64,000 nucleotides of DNA from Vermamoeba vermiformis (GCA_045837725.1 JBEWZL010000003.1:310001-374000); one strand, 5' to 3'. Shown: positions 41,115 to 56,012, numbered from the stretch's first letter. The notes: generated by a model not told the origin, from the letters alone. Translations and numbers: made by a program.

Positions 41115-41975
41115 ATGGACCTAGAAGCTATTATATCGAAGTTTAGCAAGCTTACTGAAGAAAAAGAACATAGTGCCTATATTAAAGGAGACACTAGAAC
41201 CATCAACGCACAGCATGTGGTGAATGCGATCAACAAAAAAGAGCCAAATTTAACCAAAGATATTATTGGATGCTACAAATTGAAGAGAAAATTTAGGCTT
41301 GTCGCCACGAACAAAGAAACAATCGATAAATTACTGGAAATTGGAAAAATTAATGTGAAAAATATTGATCTGAAGATTGAAGCGCCGATTCCTGAAGGCG
41401 AACGCTATCGTTTTTGTAATATACCTCCTAGTTGGTCAGACTCTGTGCTGGGGGAGTTTTTGAACAGCTTTGGAAGCGTGATCTACATTGACCGCGAGCG
41501 CATTCAAGATCATATTTCAACTGGCAAGGTTTTTGTTGTTTTTTCCGCTGTTAAGGCAGACCTTGAAAGCATCAATAAGCTTACCATTGGAAAATACACC
41601 ATTTCAATTGTTAAGATCAACAAAAATTCAAAAAAAACCGCGCCAGATTCGGATGCGCAAGAATCAGACGAAGAAAACAACGAGAAGCAAGAGGATATCA
41701 ACGAGATTAGGTTCAATTCGTTCGACAAATCATACGAAGCCAAGTTTCGCTGCTGGTTATCGAAGGGAGGGGACAGCACTAGCGAGAAGATTTGGCTGAA
41801 GGTGGATGTCGATCAGAGTTGGTCTGATCACGATTTGAATATGATTCAGAAGCTATTAAATGCATCGACATGGAAGAGGAATAATGACGTCACTTATTTC
41901 AAGTTGCAAGGCGATCCAATTATTTGGAGGTACCACAAGGAACTTGTATTTTATTATACACTCGCCTCGTCATAA
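41115..41975 (+). CDS. Intronless RRM-like protein, possibly derived from a LINE ORF1
   Basis: A 286-residue protein encoded by one open frame, striking in a region where nearly every gene has many introns. It starts MDLEAIISKFSKLTEEKEHS. The middle has an RRM-like pattern (RYRFCNIPPSWSDSVLGEFL, FGSVIYIDRERI, GKVFVVFSAVKADLESINKL). A Lys/Asp/Glu-rich linker follows, then a C-terminal domain ending HKELVFYYTLASS-stop. Intronless coding, a divergent RRM and the preceding segment (CYKLKRKFRLVATNKETIDK) resemble nucleic-acid-binding ORF1 proteins of non-LTR elements or domesticated copies. No reverse transcriptase, poly(A) tail or target duplication is visible nearby, so a host RNA-binding gene is equally possible. 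Confidence 0.65.
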   Translation: MDLEAIISKFSKLTEEKEHSAYIKGDTRTINAQHVVNAINKKEPNLTKDIIGCYKLKRKFRLVATNKETIDKLLEIGKINVKNIDLKIEAPIPEGERYRFCNIPPSWSDSVLGEFLNSFGSVIYIDRERIQDHISTGKVFVVFSAVKADLESINKLTIGKYTISIVKINKNSKKTAPDSDAQESDEENNEKQEDINEIRFNSFDKSYEAKFRCWLSKGGDSTSEKIWLKVDVDQSWSDHDLNMIQKLLNASTWKRNNDVTYFKLQGDPIIWRYHKELVFYYTLASS

Positions 41976-42132
41976 ACTGAAGCTTATCTCGACATATAAT
42001 ATCCTATTGTGGCAATATTATTCACATAATCCCTATCAAACTGGCCTAGAGGTCGTTACAAAACGGATCTTGCTTTTATTAACGTTCTTTCTTCATATAT
42101 TTTCTAGGAATGATTTATTGGTTAAAAATACA

Positions 42133-43973
42133 TTATTTCTTCGCTAAGAAGAAGATTGGATTAGGTCTCGCCAATTTCGTCTTCAATTTCTCTCGATCCA
42201 CTTCAATTCTTTTAGCTTTCCAATCTTCGAGCAATTTTACTGCACTTTCATTCAACTCTCCAATATTAGCCTACAAAAGACGCGGTTAATATCAGTCAGT
42301 CCTAAGATCAATATTCAACGGTATTCATGACTTACTTTGTAATTGTTCTCAACATTCGCGACATCATCGTCAAAGTCTTTCATATTTTTATATGCCTTAG
42401 GACCGGGCATTAACTTTGCAGTAACATTGCCGTAGTGTTGTTCGAGCCATTGGAAACATTTTTGAACGTACTCGTAGTTTGACGACGGCTTCGTACTCTA
42501 AAAAAATTAAATTAACTTAGCTATCGCTATTCTAATCAATTAATATATTATTACTTACCTTATATGCGCGATTAACAGACAGTACTTCAATCTCGGCAAT
42601 AAATGCGTCGAGTAACGGGCGTACAGATAATTTGTTGTACCAGTCAGCAGGAATGCCGTTCACTGAACACATTACATAATATTAGATTCATATCATGTAC
42701 ATATGACTATAGTACTTACGTCCATAATAAGCACCGGCTATTTGACCGTACACAGCGGCAGTCGAGTCCGCGTCATTGCCCAAATTGACCACCAACAAAC
42801 AGCCGTCGCGGAAGTCAGTGGCGTTGAAGAAGGCCCACAGTGCACAGTCTAAATAATACGAATAAGACAATGGTACTATATACTATGATTAGGTTCGTGG
42901 GCGTACTCAAAGTGTCAATGACGTAGCCGGATCCGATCAGCCCCGTGCCCTCCCGATCGATCTTAAATGAGCCCTGCGCAATCTTTTTGACGTCATCGCA
43001 CAACGGATGCTCTTTAGCCACCTCAGGCCAATGTGTCTCGTAGTAGTCTGCCGCTAGTAACTCGTCTTTGGATCGGCCCTCAAGCGCTCCTAATATGAGT
43101 GCTGTCATGTAGTACACTGAATCGATCACTTGTTGGTGGCCGTGAGTGGTTCTGATTGGGCAAATAAGATTACCATAAAAGGAAATAATGCAATAATTGT
43201 CAAAAGTGTCGTACCTCGAACTTTGCGCGGCCATCTCAAAAGCCAATTTTGGTTCAGCGGAAAAATACAATACTACTGGTGCCAGTCGCATGATGGAACC
43301 ATTGCCTTATAAGGAAATAATACTAAAGTAAGTGTTTACTATTTAAAGCAAGCCGGATCTTACCAGCCCGATCAATATCATCGCCAGGGAAGCACTCTCC
43401 AGTCTCTTTAAATTTAAGCACTGATTTTCTGGTGCCAATGCCGATGTCAAAACAGACGCCATTGCTGCTCAAATGACCTTCTTCGTACCATCGGAGATAT
43501 CGCGCTAGCTACGAAATTGCAAAATTAGATCCAAGACCTTAAGTCAATTGGATGATTATATTTTACTTGATCTTTAGCGTCGAAGCCTTGTTTTTCTAAT
43601 AGACTTTCAGCGAGACAAAGAGCCATTGAAGAATCGTCGGTAAATTGACCGGCAACCCTAAAACAAAATTAGAAGGAATGGATCTGATTATTAGTCGCTA
43701 GCTTACAAATTATAAGGTCCTCCACCAACCATATCAGTCAATTTTTCTTTCGGACGGCTTTTGTAGCCTTCAAGAGTGGTACCTAAAATATTAAATTTAA
43801 TTTTTAAAATTGACACTGGAGTTTAAAGGCTGTAGGATCAATCCTACGAGCATAGTTATCTAGAGTAAATTAAGAAATAATTTTTTTGAGCAATTATCCT
43901 TACCTACAGCGTCGCCACAGATCAAGCCAAAGAAACAACCAAAAAATCTTTCTTTTCTCGTTATTTGTTCCAT
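42133..43973 (-). CDS. ADP-ribosylglycohydrolase (DraG family)
   Basis: Hydrolase expected to remove ADP-ribose from proteins or related substrates, using a binuclear Mg centre. It starts [20 protein letters not shown]. Family motifs: [32 protein letters not shown] (metal-binding TDDS), [52 protein letters not shown] and [20 protein letters not shown]. The metal-ligand acids are all present, so the enzyme looks active. The C-terminal tail of about 110 residues ([20 protein letters not shown]...) ends [13 protein letters not shown]. About nine exons, about 430 residues. Confidence 0.92.
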
Positions 43974-44323
43974 AATACTATTATTTCAATAGCTTTGATA
44001 TCGGCGATCCTTGGTTAACGAACTAACGGTTGTTGTGGACAGCAAAAGTGCTTAAAAAAATACTACTTTTCCGTTCAGCACCTAAAATTTACTTACACAG
44101 AAGCGGTGAACCTCCTCTTGTCCATTAAACAAACGCTAATACAAAGGTCTATCGTCCTATTTAGTTAAACTAAAAAAAGAAGCGGATTGGAACCTTTGAC
44201 GAACTTGCGTTCTACATTGGGCTACTTTTCGAAGTAGATATGATATAGGACTAGAATATTATTCCCCTAAAATCAGACCCTAGCTTTGATATTTAAATAT
44301 TTATACATACGATTGAATTTCTC
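43974..44323. other. Intergenic region, no gene seen
   Basis: The 350 bases lie upstream of the ADP-ribosylglycohydrolase gene. A CTTAC near 44093 could mark a 5' UTR intron on the minus strand. No other signal was found. Confidence 0.35.
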
Positions 44324-45382
44324 TTATACATCAGTTGGAACGTCTTCCTTCAAAAGTTCTTTTCTTCCATCGAGAGACACGACCTTAACGGCAGTACCTA
44401 AACATATTATTAGGTCGCCATATTAATAATATACGCCTAAAATAATATAATTCTCGAGGCTAGCTGGAGATCCAACGGTGGATCTTGCAAGTTCTTACCG
44501 TAAGCCATAGAATAAACAAAAACACCTAATATTGCATAAATTAAATTTATATCGATATTTAGATCAGTTATATAACGACGTACCAGCTGTAGGATCAGAA
44601 GTCGACGAGTTTTCATATCTAATTGAAATTTACATCAGCGCGTTGGTCTTTTAAGCCTTAAATCCATATTCATAAATAATAGCTAAAGTACCTTAATCGA
44701 ACGACTGCATTGGCACCTTTATGCTGCATTAAAAAGCAAAGGTTAGGTCTCAATGAAATGACTTTATGACGTTCGAAATTGAACTCACTTCAGCCTCTTT
44801 CATCAATCGTCTTGCAGCATCAGCTGAAGCGTGCGTCATCAATTGAGAATAAAACACTGCCTCACCGCCCATAAATCCTCTAACACGCGCTAGAAAATGA
44901 TTATTATTTAATTTTACATTTTTTTTTGACCGTTATTAATAGTATTAAAATAAGTGATGCAATACGATATATTTGTAATAAATAATTCGATGTAAAGAGA
45001 TATTAGGCAATTACGTACACCACAGGTCGTGAAAGAAACTACGAGCTTGAACTGAACTGCCAGCCACGACACCTAATTCTTCGACGATTTTATAGCCAGA
45101 AATTACATCTCCTAAAATTATGGTTATTAGATAATAGTACAGTGGGACTATTTGGCTCAATAATAAATAAAAACCACATAAAAATCTGTAGATCTTTGTA
45201 GGTATTAGTTATCGCTTGATTTTGCGTATAAAATTGGACCACTATTTTTGTAAGACAATAATTCGTATAGAAAATAAATCTTGCTTACTTGTTGACAGGA
45301 GGACTCGAGACGTATTTTGAATTAATTCTGCAGCTTGCTCTGTGGCCTTAACAGCTGCCTTAACCTTAGCATTAGTACTCAT
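44324..45382 (-). CDS. UPF0145 / YbjQ-like domain protein
   Basis: Small protein with the heavy-metal-binding-like YbjQ (UPF0145) fold; its cellular role is unknown. The start is MSTNAKVKAAVKATEQAAEL. Family pattern: RVLLSTSDVISGYKIVEELG, VVAGSSVQARSFFHDLW, RVRGFMGGEAVFYSQLM, ARRLMKEAE, KGANAVVRLRYENSST and VYSMAYGTAVKVV. It ends KEDVPTDV-stop. The protein is about 165 residues in seven or eight very short exons, so the coding part is about half of the locus. The start of the thiolase gene lies 167 bases away on the other strand. Confidence 0.83.
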
Positions 45383-45549
45383 ATTGAAAGTAAATATGTA
45401 TTAGAACCGCTTGTTATTCGACGGTTCAGATTTTAGTAATGAATTATGGTTGAATTTTAGGATTTTTAATTACGCGGTCAAAATCTTTCTTGAAGCGGCA
45501 AATAGTTGTCTTTGTTAGTCGCGTACATAACACTACAAGTAGCAATAAA

Positions 45550-47729
<2,180 letters not shown>

Positions 47730-47968
47730 AAAACCAAATCCAACCTTGATTCAATAAATGTTCGCTTTGTAATATGATCAGCACCAATGTGGTATCACAA
47801 TCAACACGGCCGATAATCTGGTGTGATTTCTGTCATAGCTAGCGAATCTTTACTTATTGGGCCAAAAATTCTAGATTTCGACTGCGAGCCCCGGAATGAG
47901 ACAGGAACGCAAGTCCAAACCAAATTATTCACCTAGTCGTCAACTAACAACACAAAAGCTTGACCATC

Positions 47969-50900
47969 ATGCGAGCATCGTCAGTATTGTCTTTGTGTCT
48001 GTTGTTGTCCTTGTACATCTGGCAAACGAAAGCAGTAATATATGCAATATGGACGTACGTAAAATAAGCTGCGCAATAATTAGTATAATTTATAGCATCA
48101 CAATTTATCACTAAGGACATCATAAACGATGATTATAATTAACTTTAACTTTTAATTTCGATCGGAAACTAACTTTAAAAACTACATTAAGGCTAAAAGG
48201 AACAGGATTCAGTGGATATGATACAACTAATTGGCAATGCGTTGGGTAAGCTTTGACAAACCAACGTCGCGTGGATTCAGCTAACCTTTTTTTTTAAGAT
48301 ATTCCTTCGATTGCACCTCCAATCCTACCCCAAATAATGCACAAAATGTAGGTGTTTCACTTACTTCCAGCTACGTGACTCTCCCTGTCTGTGCCGCTGG
48401 CCAAGATCCGCTGCAGTACCCAACGTCTGGTTCCGCTATTTTGTGGCCGTCTATAACTAATAATGGTAAGTGGAGTATCTGTTCAAATTGACGTTCTTTT
48501 CTAAACTAAACTTGGATCAGGCCAGTGCTACACGCTGTACATTTCTGGAACAACTCCAGTTTTCTCGGCTTATGCGGCGTTTGAACCATTGCCCTCATTT
48601 AAGATTGTTCCAGGCGGTAAGTGCCGATTTAATGACATACAATAGTTACACTTACTAACGGATGCACTAAGGTTATGATGTCGCTGTCGAGCTACAGACT
48701 GAGAATATGATCATTCCCTCGTTGTACGTTGATAATTCAAAGACGCTCACTATTGCCGCAAAAAGCATCACTATTGGCACTATGTACTTGACAAGACCGA
48801 CCACGTAAGTGCACGCAACTTGAATTATATTTCAGGAACCAGTTAATATGATGCCTATATGACACCATTTAGGAAGCTCAGTATCCGCAATTTATTATAT
48901 TAACTCATACTATTATTAAATGCCAATAACAGAATTATTTTGGATCTGACGATTTTGAGTCTTTACAGTCGATACGCGATATAATGTTATCATTCGTAGT
49001 GTCAACTTTAAGAGAGCGCGCAGTAGTGCTAGTACTGATGGCACGAGCTCGGTTGTATTGAACGGCACCACGACAGTTGAATTCACGAGTAGCGCTGCTG
49101 TTCCAATGGTGTGGAATGTCAACAGTGCTAATGGCATCACTTTCGCGGGCCCCTTCAACTTGACTTGCAGTTTGACGTCTGATTTCCAACTCAGCGTTTA
49201 CAATCAGAGCGGAACTACTGGCGCTGTCATTACGGTCACCTCCCCTTCGTTCTCGATCACCAACACCAAGTTGAATTTGTACAGTGTGACTTCAGGCACT
49301 ACCAGCACGATGACTGGCACCGCTGTGGCTTTGAACGATCAAGGTACGTAGTGTGACTGACACTACTGCAATCAGGTTTAACTCAAAATTTTTGACAGTT
49401 GCTACGCTCAACCTCGCTGGCAGTTGGTCCATTTCCTCCTCGGTCTCGGTCTCTGGCAGCGGCATTTTGGATTTGAGCGCTGCTTTGCCTTCAAACGGTT
49501 TTGCATTGCCCTCAACTCACACTAACCACACGATTAATGTTGCAGCTTCAAGCACTTTGTTGGCTACAGGAAGCTTCAGCCAAGTCATCCTCTCGAGTAA
49601 GAATTATATTGATGCTTTTTAAGACTGTTTACTAACTTTGGTGCTAGGCACTGGATCTTTCACCGTCGATCGTCAGAACGCAGCGGGAGTGATGGACATT
49701 AAATCTATCACTGGACCGAGCACCGTCACATTGAAGAACGGCAAGTTCCGTATTGTTGGCACCTCAGCCCCGATCCAACTGATGTCTGCTGAGCTCACTG
49801 TCACTGGCGGTGTTGGCCAGCAGATCTCAGGTGACGCTTACTCAACGGTCATTGTTGACTCAGCCAATGCTCTAAAAGCCCCTCCCGTCGCGTCTGACGG
49901 TGACCTCCGTTTGTGGAACTACGCCTATACGTAAGTAATCGCAATTATATGAAGCGACTTGTGACTTACTGGCCGTCAAAGATTGCTCGGAGCATTTTCT
50001 GCTGGCAAGGGCGTCTTTATCGAGAAGAAGAGTCAAGTTGATATTATGGGAGCTACTACGTTGCCCGATGCTACAACGGTGGATGATGGTAGGCAATTAA
50101 TTTTTTTTAGATCTTTCTTCGATCTGACTTTTTTTCCAGCAACATTAACCCTTGACGGTACTTTTACTTTCGGAGTGCCTATTGTCGTTCAAAACAATGG
50201 TGTCCTCAACTTCTCGCCTGGTGCCATTCTGGATGTCACTTTCGCCAACGTCTCGCTCCTCACCGGCGGTCAAATCATTAACACCATTGACTTCACTCCG
50301 AACGGCAATGGCATCTTTGGCGTGAAGGGTGCTAAGCAAGGTGAATTCGTGTCTTACGCTCCTATTGTTGTCAGCAACTATACATTCACTACCGACCAGT
50401 TGAATTTGAAGGAGAACACGTAAGTGACACGTGAATGAATTGTTCTTACCGCGATATTAATACTCTATTGTAGTTCATTGACCATTACGGACTCTGGTGT
50501 TGTTTCAGCCTCTACTTTGTACGCAGCTCCCTCGGCTTGGGTCGACTTTGCAGGAGCCATTCAGCTCACTGGTGACTTTGTCAACGACGGAGAGGTCTAT
50601 TGGGGTGGCAAAGAGACCGTTGGCAACTCAGCTCTGACTGGCAATTACGCGCAGAATGCTAACGGCACGACCTTTGTGACCATCACTTCGCTCAATGACA
50701 CGAAACCTGTCGGTAAATTTGACACGTTGACTGTTACTGGAGGTCCGTACAATTAATACCACGTGCCTAAAAGTGCCGTCAAGACTAATCTTGTTCAAAC
50801 GACAGACGTGTTCGTTTTCGGTACTTTGCAACTCGAGTTTGCCGATACTGCTGCAGCCTTGGCTTTGCCCGACCAGGCCTGGTACCCAATCATCACCCTC

Positions 50901-51260
50901 ACAGGTGCTAGCGGTGGTGTGTTCGATAAAGTGGAGCACAATCTCGGTGCTGAAGTGACGCTCAAGGTCTGCTTCACGGCCACGCAGGGCATTCTCGTGG
51001 TCAACCACAACACCACTACGAGCACTGTCGACTTTGTCGCCTTGCCTAGCAGCTGTGACTTTGTCAATCCAGTTCCTGTTGCCGTTCCAAGCGATGGTAA
51101 GTTAATTAATTGCGCGTTCGATCCGGCTGGTCACATCTAACTCTCACTCGTAGGAGGTTCACCATCCTCTGGTCCTTCATCGACTATCTCCTCAGCAATC
51201 ACAGTTGCTGTCTCGTACATTGTTCTTCTCCCCTCAGTTGTAGTTTTGGCTATTTTTTAG
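47969..51260 (+). CDS. Large secreted surface protein with beta-rich repeats and GPI-type tail
   Basis: Not a recognised family. A signal peptide (MRASSVLSLCLLLSLYIWQ) leads to a Thr/Ser/Val/Gly-rich ectodomain of about 850 residues. Short alternating-strand repeats such as SGSGILDLSAALPSNG, STVTLKNGKFRIVGTS and GTFTFGVPIVVQNNGVLNFS resemble beta-helix surface or adhesion proteins. Several NxS/T sequons are present. The C-terminus has a Ser/Pro stalk (GGSPSSGPSSTISS) and a hydrophobic tail (AVSYIVLLPSVVVLAIF), as for GPI anchoring. About 14 exons. A role in adhesion or the cell coat is inference from architecture only. The first exons (47969-48240) are the least certain. Confidence 0.72.
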
Positions 51261-51452
51261 ACAATTTTGGATTTAAGCCGCGGGATCTCAACAATCGCAT
51301 TTACTGACTTTTGAACTTGTATTTTTAGTAGACATATTAGTAAATGCCTTAGTGTAGTGTTTTTGTATTAGACACGTGCTTGTTGACGTGAGCGGAAGAT
51401 AATTTTTCTTTTTTATCGTGTGATCTCTCGACAACAACTACAATAGGCCATA

Positions 51453-53714
51453 ATGAACAGAATCGGTAGCCAATTATTTACTATTGCTAAGCGAGCTCCT
51501 AAGACCTCTTCTTGCGGTTCGATCTTCCAAAAGAACACCAAGGTCGGATTGCGATCTGCTTGCTCATTAACAGAGAATTAATATTTAATTATTTATTTCA
51601 ATAGATTGCTCGTCCTGGTCAAACTCAAGTTCGTTATTTGAACTTGCACGAATACCAAAGCAAATCCCTCTTCGATCAATTCGGCATTACCGTTCAAAAG
51701 TTCAAAACTGTCGATACTGCTGAAGAGGCCGAGAAGGCTGCCAAGGAGTTGAGTAAGTATAATAATTGTATTTATTTCGGTTTAAATAATTTTGCAATCT
51801 GGATCGCGCGGAGTTACCGTTTGACACGCTAAGAAAATTTATCCAATTTGTTAACAATATTTTTTTATAACATATAGTGCAGGCGTTACTCAAATTACGA
51901 ATCAATTTTCGCAAAGGAAATTAATAATTATTTTACTGAATGAGCTTACGGATATTTTTTCTTTGTAGTGCTCGTACATTATCGAACTAACACTTCAAAA
52001 ATCACATAAATGGCACGTATTATTTTTGTTTACTAAACGCACGATTCAAAATAGACGCCAAGGAGATTGTCGTCAAGGCCCAAATTATGGCTGGTGGTCG
52101 TGGCAAAGGATCTTTCATCGAGAACAGTTTCAAGGGTGGCGTTCACTTGTGCAAGACGTAAGGACTAATACTAGCTCATATTTGACAACTACAAGCACTC
52201 TTAGACCATACAATTCATTAAAAATATTATTTTTATTATTATGATTATTTACGGTGAGGTATTTTATTAATATAATTATTATTATAGTCCTCAAGAAGCT
52301 AAGAACTTGGCCAAGAACATGCTTGGATACAGATTGAAGACGAAACAGACCGGTCCCGATGGTGTCCCCGTCAGAAAATTGATGATTGCCGAGTCTATCG
52401 ATCTTAAGCGCGAGTTGTACTTCGCTATTTTGATGGTACGTCATATAACTATTCTAATACACAACACTCGTACAAAATTACAAATAATAACAATGAAAAC
52501 AATCGATGTAGCCCGAGTTCGTTTAGTTTACTTCTATGTCTATATACACGGTGTTATTATATGACATTAGTACTAATCTATTGCAATAGGACCGTGCTGC
52601 TGGTGGCCCTATTATGATTGCCAGTCAACAAGGAGGTGTTGATATTGAGACTGTTGCCGAGAAGACACCCGAAGCAATCTTCAAAGAGCCCGTTGATATC
52701 TTCACTGGCCCTCAACCCCAACAATTGGAACGATTGGCTACCTCTCTTGGCTTCAAGGGCGCTCAAGTTCAAGACGTGAGTTCGAGCGGATCCATCAAAT
52801 TCCATTACTGTCTCTAATTCGACTTTAAATATTATAGGCTGCCAACCAAATGAAGAGATTGTACGACTTGTTCATTAAGCTCGATTGCACTCAAGTCGAA
52901 GTCAATCCTTTGGCTGAAACTCCCGAAGGCAAAGGTACCTGAAATCAATTAACTATTACGAGCCAAAAATAGATTATATTAATGTATTGTAGTTTACGCT
53001 GTCGACGCTAAGATCAACTTTGACGACAACGCTGAATTCAGACAAAAGCAAGTGTACGTTGATCGTGACACTACTGAAGAGGACCCCAGAGAAGTCGAGG
53101 TACGAACACGACGGATAATGGACTCGTTACATGTACTAACTAACACAATCATACAGGCTGCCAAGCACGGCTTGAACTACATTGGTATGGACGGTAACAT
53201 TGGCTGCATGGGTAAGTTTCACACGATGAACTGATGATGATACATTACAAGTTAATTGACACGTGACATTTGTAGTCAACGGAGCTGGTCTTGCCATGGC
53301 TACTATGGACATTATTAAGTTGTATAAGGGCTCACCTGCTAACTTCTTGGACGTTGGTGGTGGTGCTAACGAGAAACAAGTCACCGAAGCTTTCAAGATC
53401 TTGACTGCTGACTCTCAAGTAAGACCGCTGCTTATCTGGTTATATAGTCGTACTAACCCAATAATGAATATTAGGTCAAGGCTATCTTAGTTAACATTTT
53501 CGGAGGTATCATGAAGTGCGACACTATCGCCGCTGGTATTGTTGGTGCCGCTAAGGCTGTGTCACTCAAGATCCCCGTCGTTGTTCGATTGGCTGGTACC
53601 AATGTCGAGCTCGGCAAGAAGATTTTGGCTGACAGTGGCTTGCCTTTGATCAGCGCTCACGACTTGGACGATGCCGCTCAAAAGGCCGTTGCTGCTATCA
53701 CTGGCAAGAACTAA
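51453..53714 (+). CDS. Succinyl-CoA ligase subunit beta, mitochondrial
   Basis: TCA-cycle enzyme making GTP or ATP from succinyl-CoA in the matrix. Transit-type N-terminus [20 protein letters not shown], then [19 protein letters not shown], the family's usual mature start. ATP-grasp motifs: [59 protein letters not shown] and [16 protein letters not shown]. The CoA-ligase half includes [33 protein letters not shown] and [16 protein letters not shown]. It ends [13 protein letters not shown]. About ten exons; one intron (about 51753-52054) is long for this genome. Nucleotide preference (ADP or GDP) is not assigned. Confidence 0.95.
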
Positions 53715-53887
53715 AAGGTTGTTTTTTTGATCTAGTTTTGAACGAAGTTGTAACTGATATGCAAATCGTTAATGCGCGTATTTAATAAAGTAGATTAAGC
53801 AAAAAGAAGCCGTTTGACTCGCGTGAGGTAGTGCGCGTCAAAAAATTTCTTTTCAATTAACTCTGCACAGCAGCAACAGAAGTAAAA

Positions 53888-55412
53888 ATGTTTAAAGCAG
53901 TGACGACAGTATTATTACGGCCAAATAGGCATCTAATTACACCTTTATCCTCAAAAGCAGTGCAAATTTCAAGATCAATCACTACATCCGACGTAAAAGG
54001 TATTTCAATAATATTAAAAATGCATACCACACGTACATATACTTATTATGAAGCAATATTTCTTTATTTCGCAAGTGGAAGTGAAATATTAATTTTTTCT
54101 TTTAGTACCGTCACCGTTTGTCTCTTGCGAGTGGCTAGCCGAAAATATATTGGACAGCTCGAAGAGAAAAAATAAGAAATTAACTATATTCGACTGCTCG
54201 TGGTATTTGCCCGCGGCTAAACGAAGTGGCTTTGATGAATATCAAAAAGCGCATATCCCTGGTACGCCAACCGTATCAAATATCGCGTGTACTAAATCCC
54301 AGACTTAGGTGCTTTATTTTTCGACATTGACAAGATTGCAGATAAGTCTGTTGATCTGCCTCACATGCTGCCCAGCACCAAACAATTCGAAGAGCAAGTT
54401 AGCGAACTTGGAGTCACAAACAACGACCAGATCGTATTGTACGATAACAGCAACCAGTACTTCGCTTCGGCACGAGTTTGGTGGACTTTTAGGGTACGTT
54501 TTGGCCTTGTAGCGACGAGGTGCTGTTTTTGCAAAATCTCGGATCAACAACGGCCTAATAGCATAGTTGGTTATTGCGCCCGCCTAGTAAGCGGGAGGTC
54601 CTCGGTTCGAATCCGAGTTAGGCCAGTTTCTTTTTTTGCTTTTTAGCCACACCTGTTGTTTGTTGTTGACGCCGCTGACCATCTTTTTTTTATAGACCTT
54701 TGGGCATGACAATGTTTTTGTATTGGACGGTGGTTTGGGCAAATGGAAGGAGTTTGGATTGCCGCTCGAGGCCGGATCTCCAACAGAAATCGCCAAGGGC
54801 AACTTTAAAGTCAAGAAGTTTAGAAAGGACCTCGTTGTAGATATCAATTCTATTCGCGAGTACCTCGACAAGCAACATTATCAGATCGTGGATGCGAGAT
54901 CTTTACAACGGTATGCTTGGTTCCCTCGGCCTCTATAGCCTAATTATTTGCAGATTTGAAGGTAAAGGTGAAGAGAGACCAGGTCTAGCCCATGGTCATA
55001 TTCCTGGATCACTATCGTTGCCATTCAACTTCGTGCTCGAAGCAGATGGGTACGTGTGAAGATCCAGAGCTTACTCTCGTGATTAATGAGTACTAACTCG
55101 TGCTCTTAGCCTTACTGGTAAAATGAAAGACGGTCAAGAGATTTATGAAGCATTTAAGAAAGCTGGTGTTGATTTTTCGAAGCCGATCGTGACTAGCTGC
55201 GGATCTGGTAATCCTGAACAATTTTTACCCGTGTTCGTACAATCGTTTATACTTGTTGAATTATTATAGGTGTATCTGCTTCAGTTTTGGCTTTGGCCTT
55301 GGCTACAAAGGGATTGACAAATGTTGCAGTTTATGACGGCTCTTGGACGGAATACGGTAATCCTAAACATAATTTGCCCGTTGAAACAGGTCTTCCGAAC
55401 AAAAAACAATAA
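53888..55412 (+). CDS. MPST: 3-mercaptopyruvate/thiosulfate sulfurtransferase (tandem rhodanese)
   Basis: Transfers sulfur from mercaptopyruvate or thiosulfate to acceptors. The probable transit peptide is MFKAVTTVLLRPNRHLITPL. The first, inactive rhodanese domain runs from VSCEWLAENILDSS through DEYQKAHIPGALFFDIDKIA to VFVLDGGLGKWKEFG. The second contains QIVDARSLQRFEGKGEERPG, GHIPGSLSLPFNFVLEADG and the active loop VTSCGSGVSASVLALAL. The CGSGV loop favours mercaptopyruvate over thiosulfate as substrate. About eight exons, ending LPNKKQ-stop. The intron at 54494-54695 carries a tRNA-Thr gene on the same strand. Confidence 0.93.
54552..54625 (+). tRNA. tRNA-Thr (AGT anticodon), nested in an intron
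   Basis: Complete cloverleaf. Acceptor GGCCTAA pairs with TTAGGCC (7 bp). The D arm lies within GCATAGTTGGTTATTGC. The anticodon arm is CCCGC-CTAGTAA-GCGGG, anticodon AGT (read as IGU after editing, Thr). The variable loop is AGGTC and the T arm CTCGG-TTCGAAT-CCGAG. Discriminator A is at 54625. B box GGTTCGAATCC is intact and a T-rich stop (TTTCTTTTTTT) follows within three bases. It lies wholly inside the 202-base intron 54494-54695 of the sulfurtransferase gene, on the same strand. Confidence 0.96.
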
Positions 55413-55607
55413 ATTGCTACCATTTATGAGCAATTTTGTTGTTTTGCAAGGGATTAGATCTTGATCAGAAGCGACAAACAGCCAAAACCTTCGGAAAAAT
55501 TAAACGGTGAACGATCAAGATCGCTGATGACTTACTATTATGAATAATTTTGGGCTGTTCACTATATAAAAATCGCCTTTTTTTGTTATTTATTTAAGTG
55601 AACATTT

Positions 55608-55659
<52 letters not shown>

Positions 55660-56012
55660 TTAAAAAAAAAAAAATTTTTTTAAAAAAAAAAAAACAGAAC
55701 TACAATTAGAAATTTCACTGAATTGGTTCCGATCGCTCGCATTGATACGTGTTGCCACAGGTAACTGAACGAAATCCAGAACTTTTGAAACGTTACAGAA
55801 CCAGACCAAATCGCCGTGTTAAATAGCTTGATCGTCTCGGTATTTCAGTAAGTTTTAACAATTATTAAACACACAACGTAACCGAACAGAAGAATGAATC
55901 TGATAAGTAATTCATGAAAACTTGTTACGCGTACAGTTAGTCCGCCTACAATACTCTAGCACATATTGAATATCATTCATGCAAAACATGGACCTAATGG
56001 TGATATTTGTAG
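55413..56012. repeat. Intergenic region with long homopolymer tract
   Basis: A run of 43 T (55609-55651), then ACCC, a T run, 13 A, 7 T and 13 A up to about 55694. The rest is AT-rich with no gene. The tract lies between the sulfurtransferase 3' end and the promoter of the LRR gene. It may be a slippage-prone poly(dT)/poly(dA) boundary or an assembly artefact. No retroposon body is visible beside it. Confidence 0.7.

Noticed and set aside
55609-55694. Poly(A) tail of a LINE or SINE insertion
   Set aside because: No element body, reverse-transcriptase motif or target-site duplication was found beside the tract.
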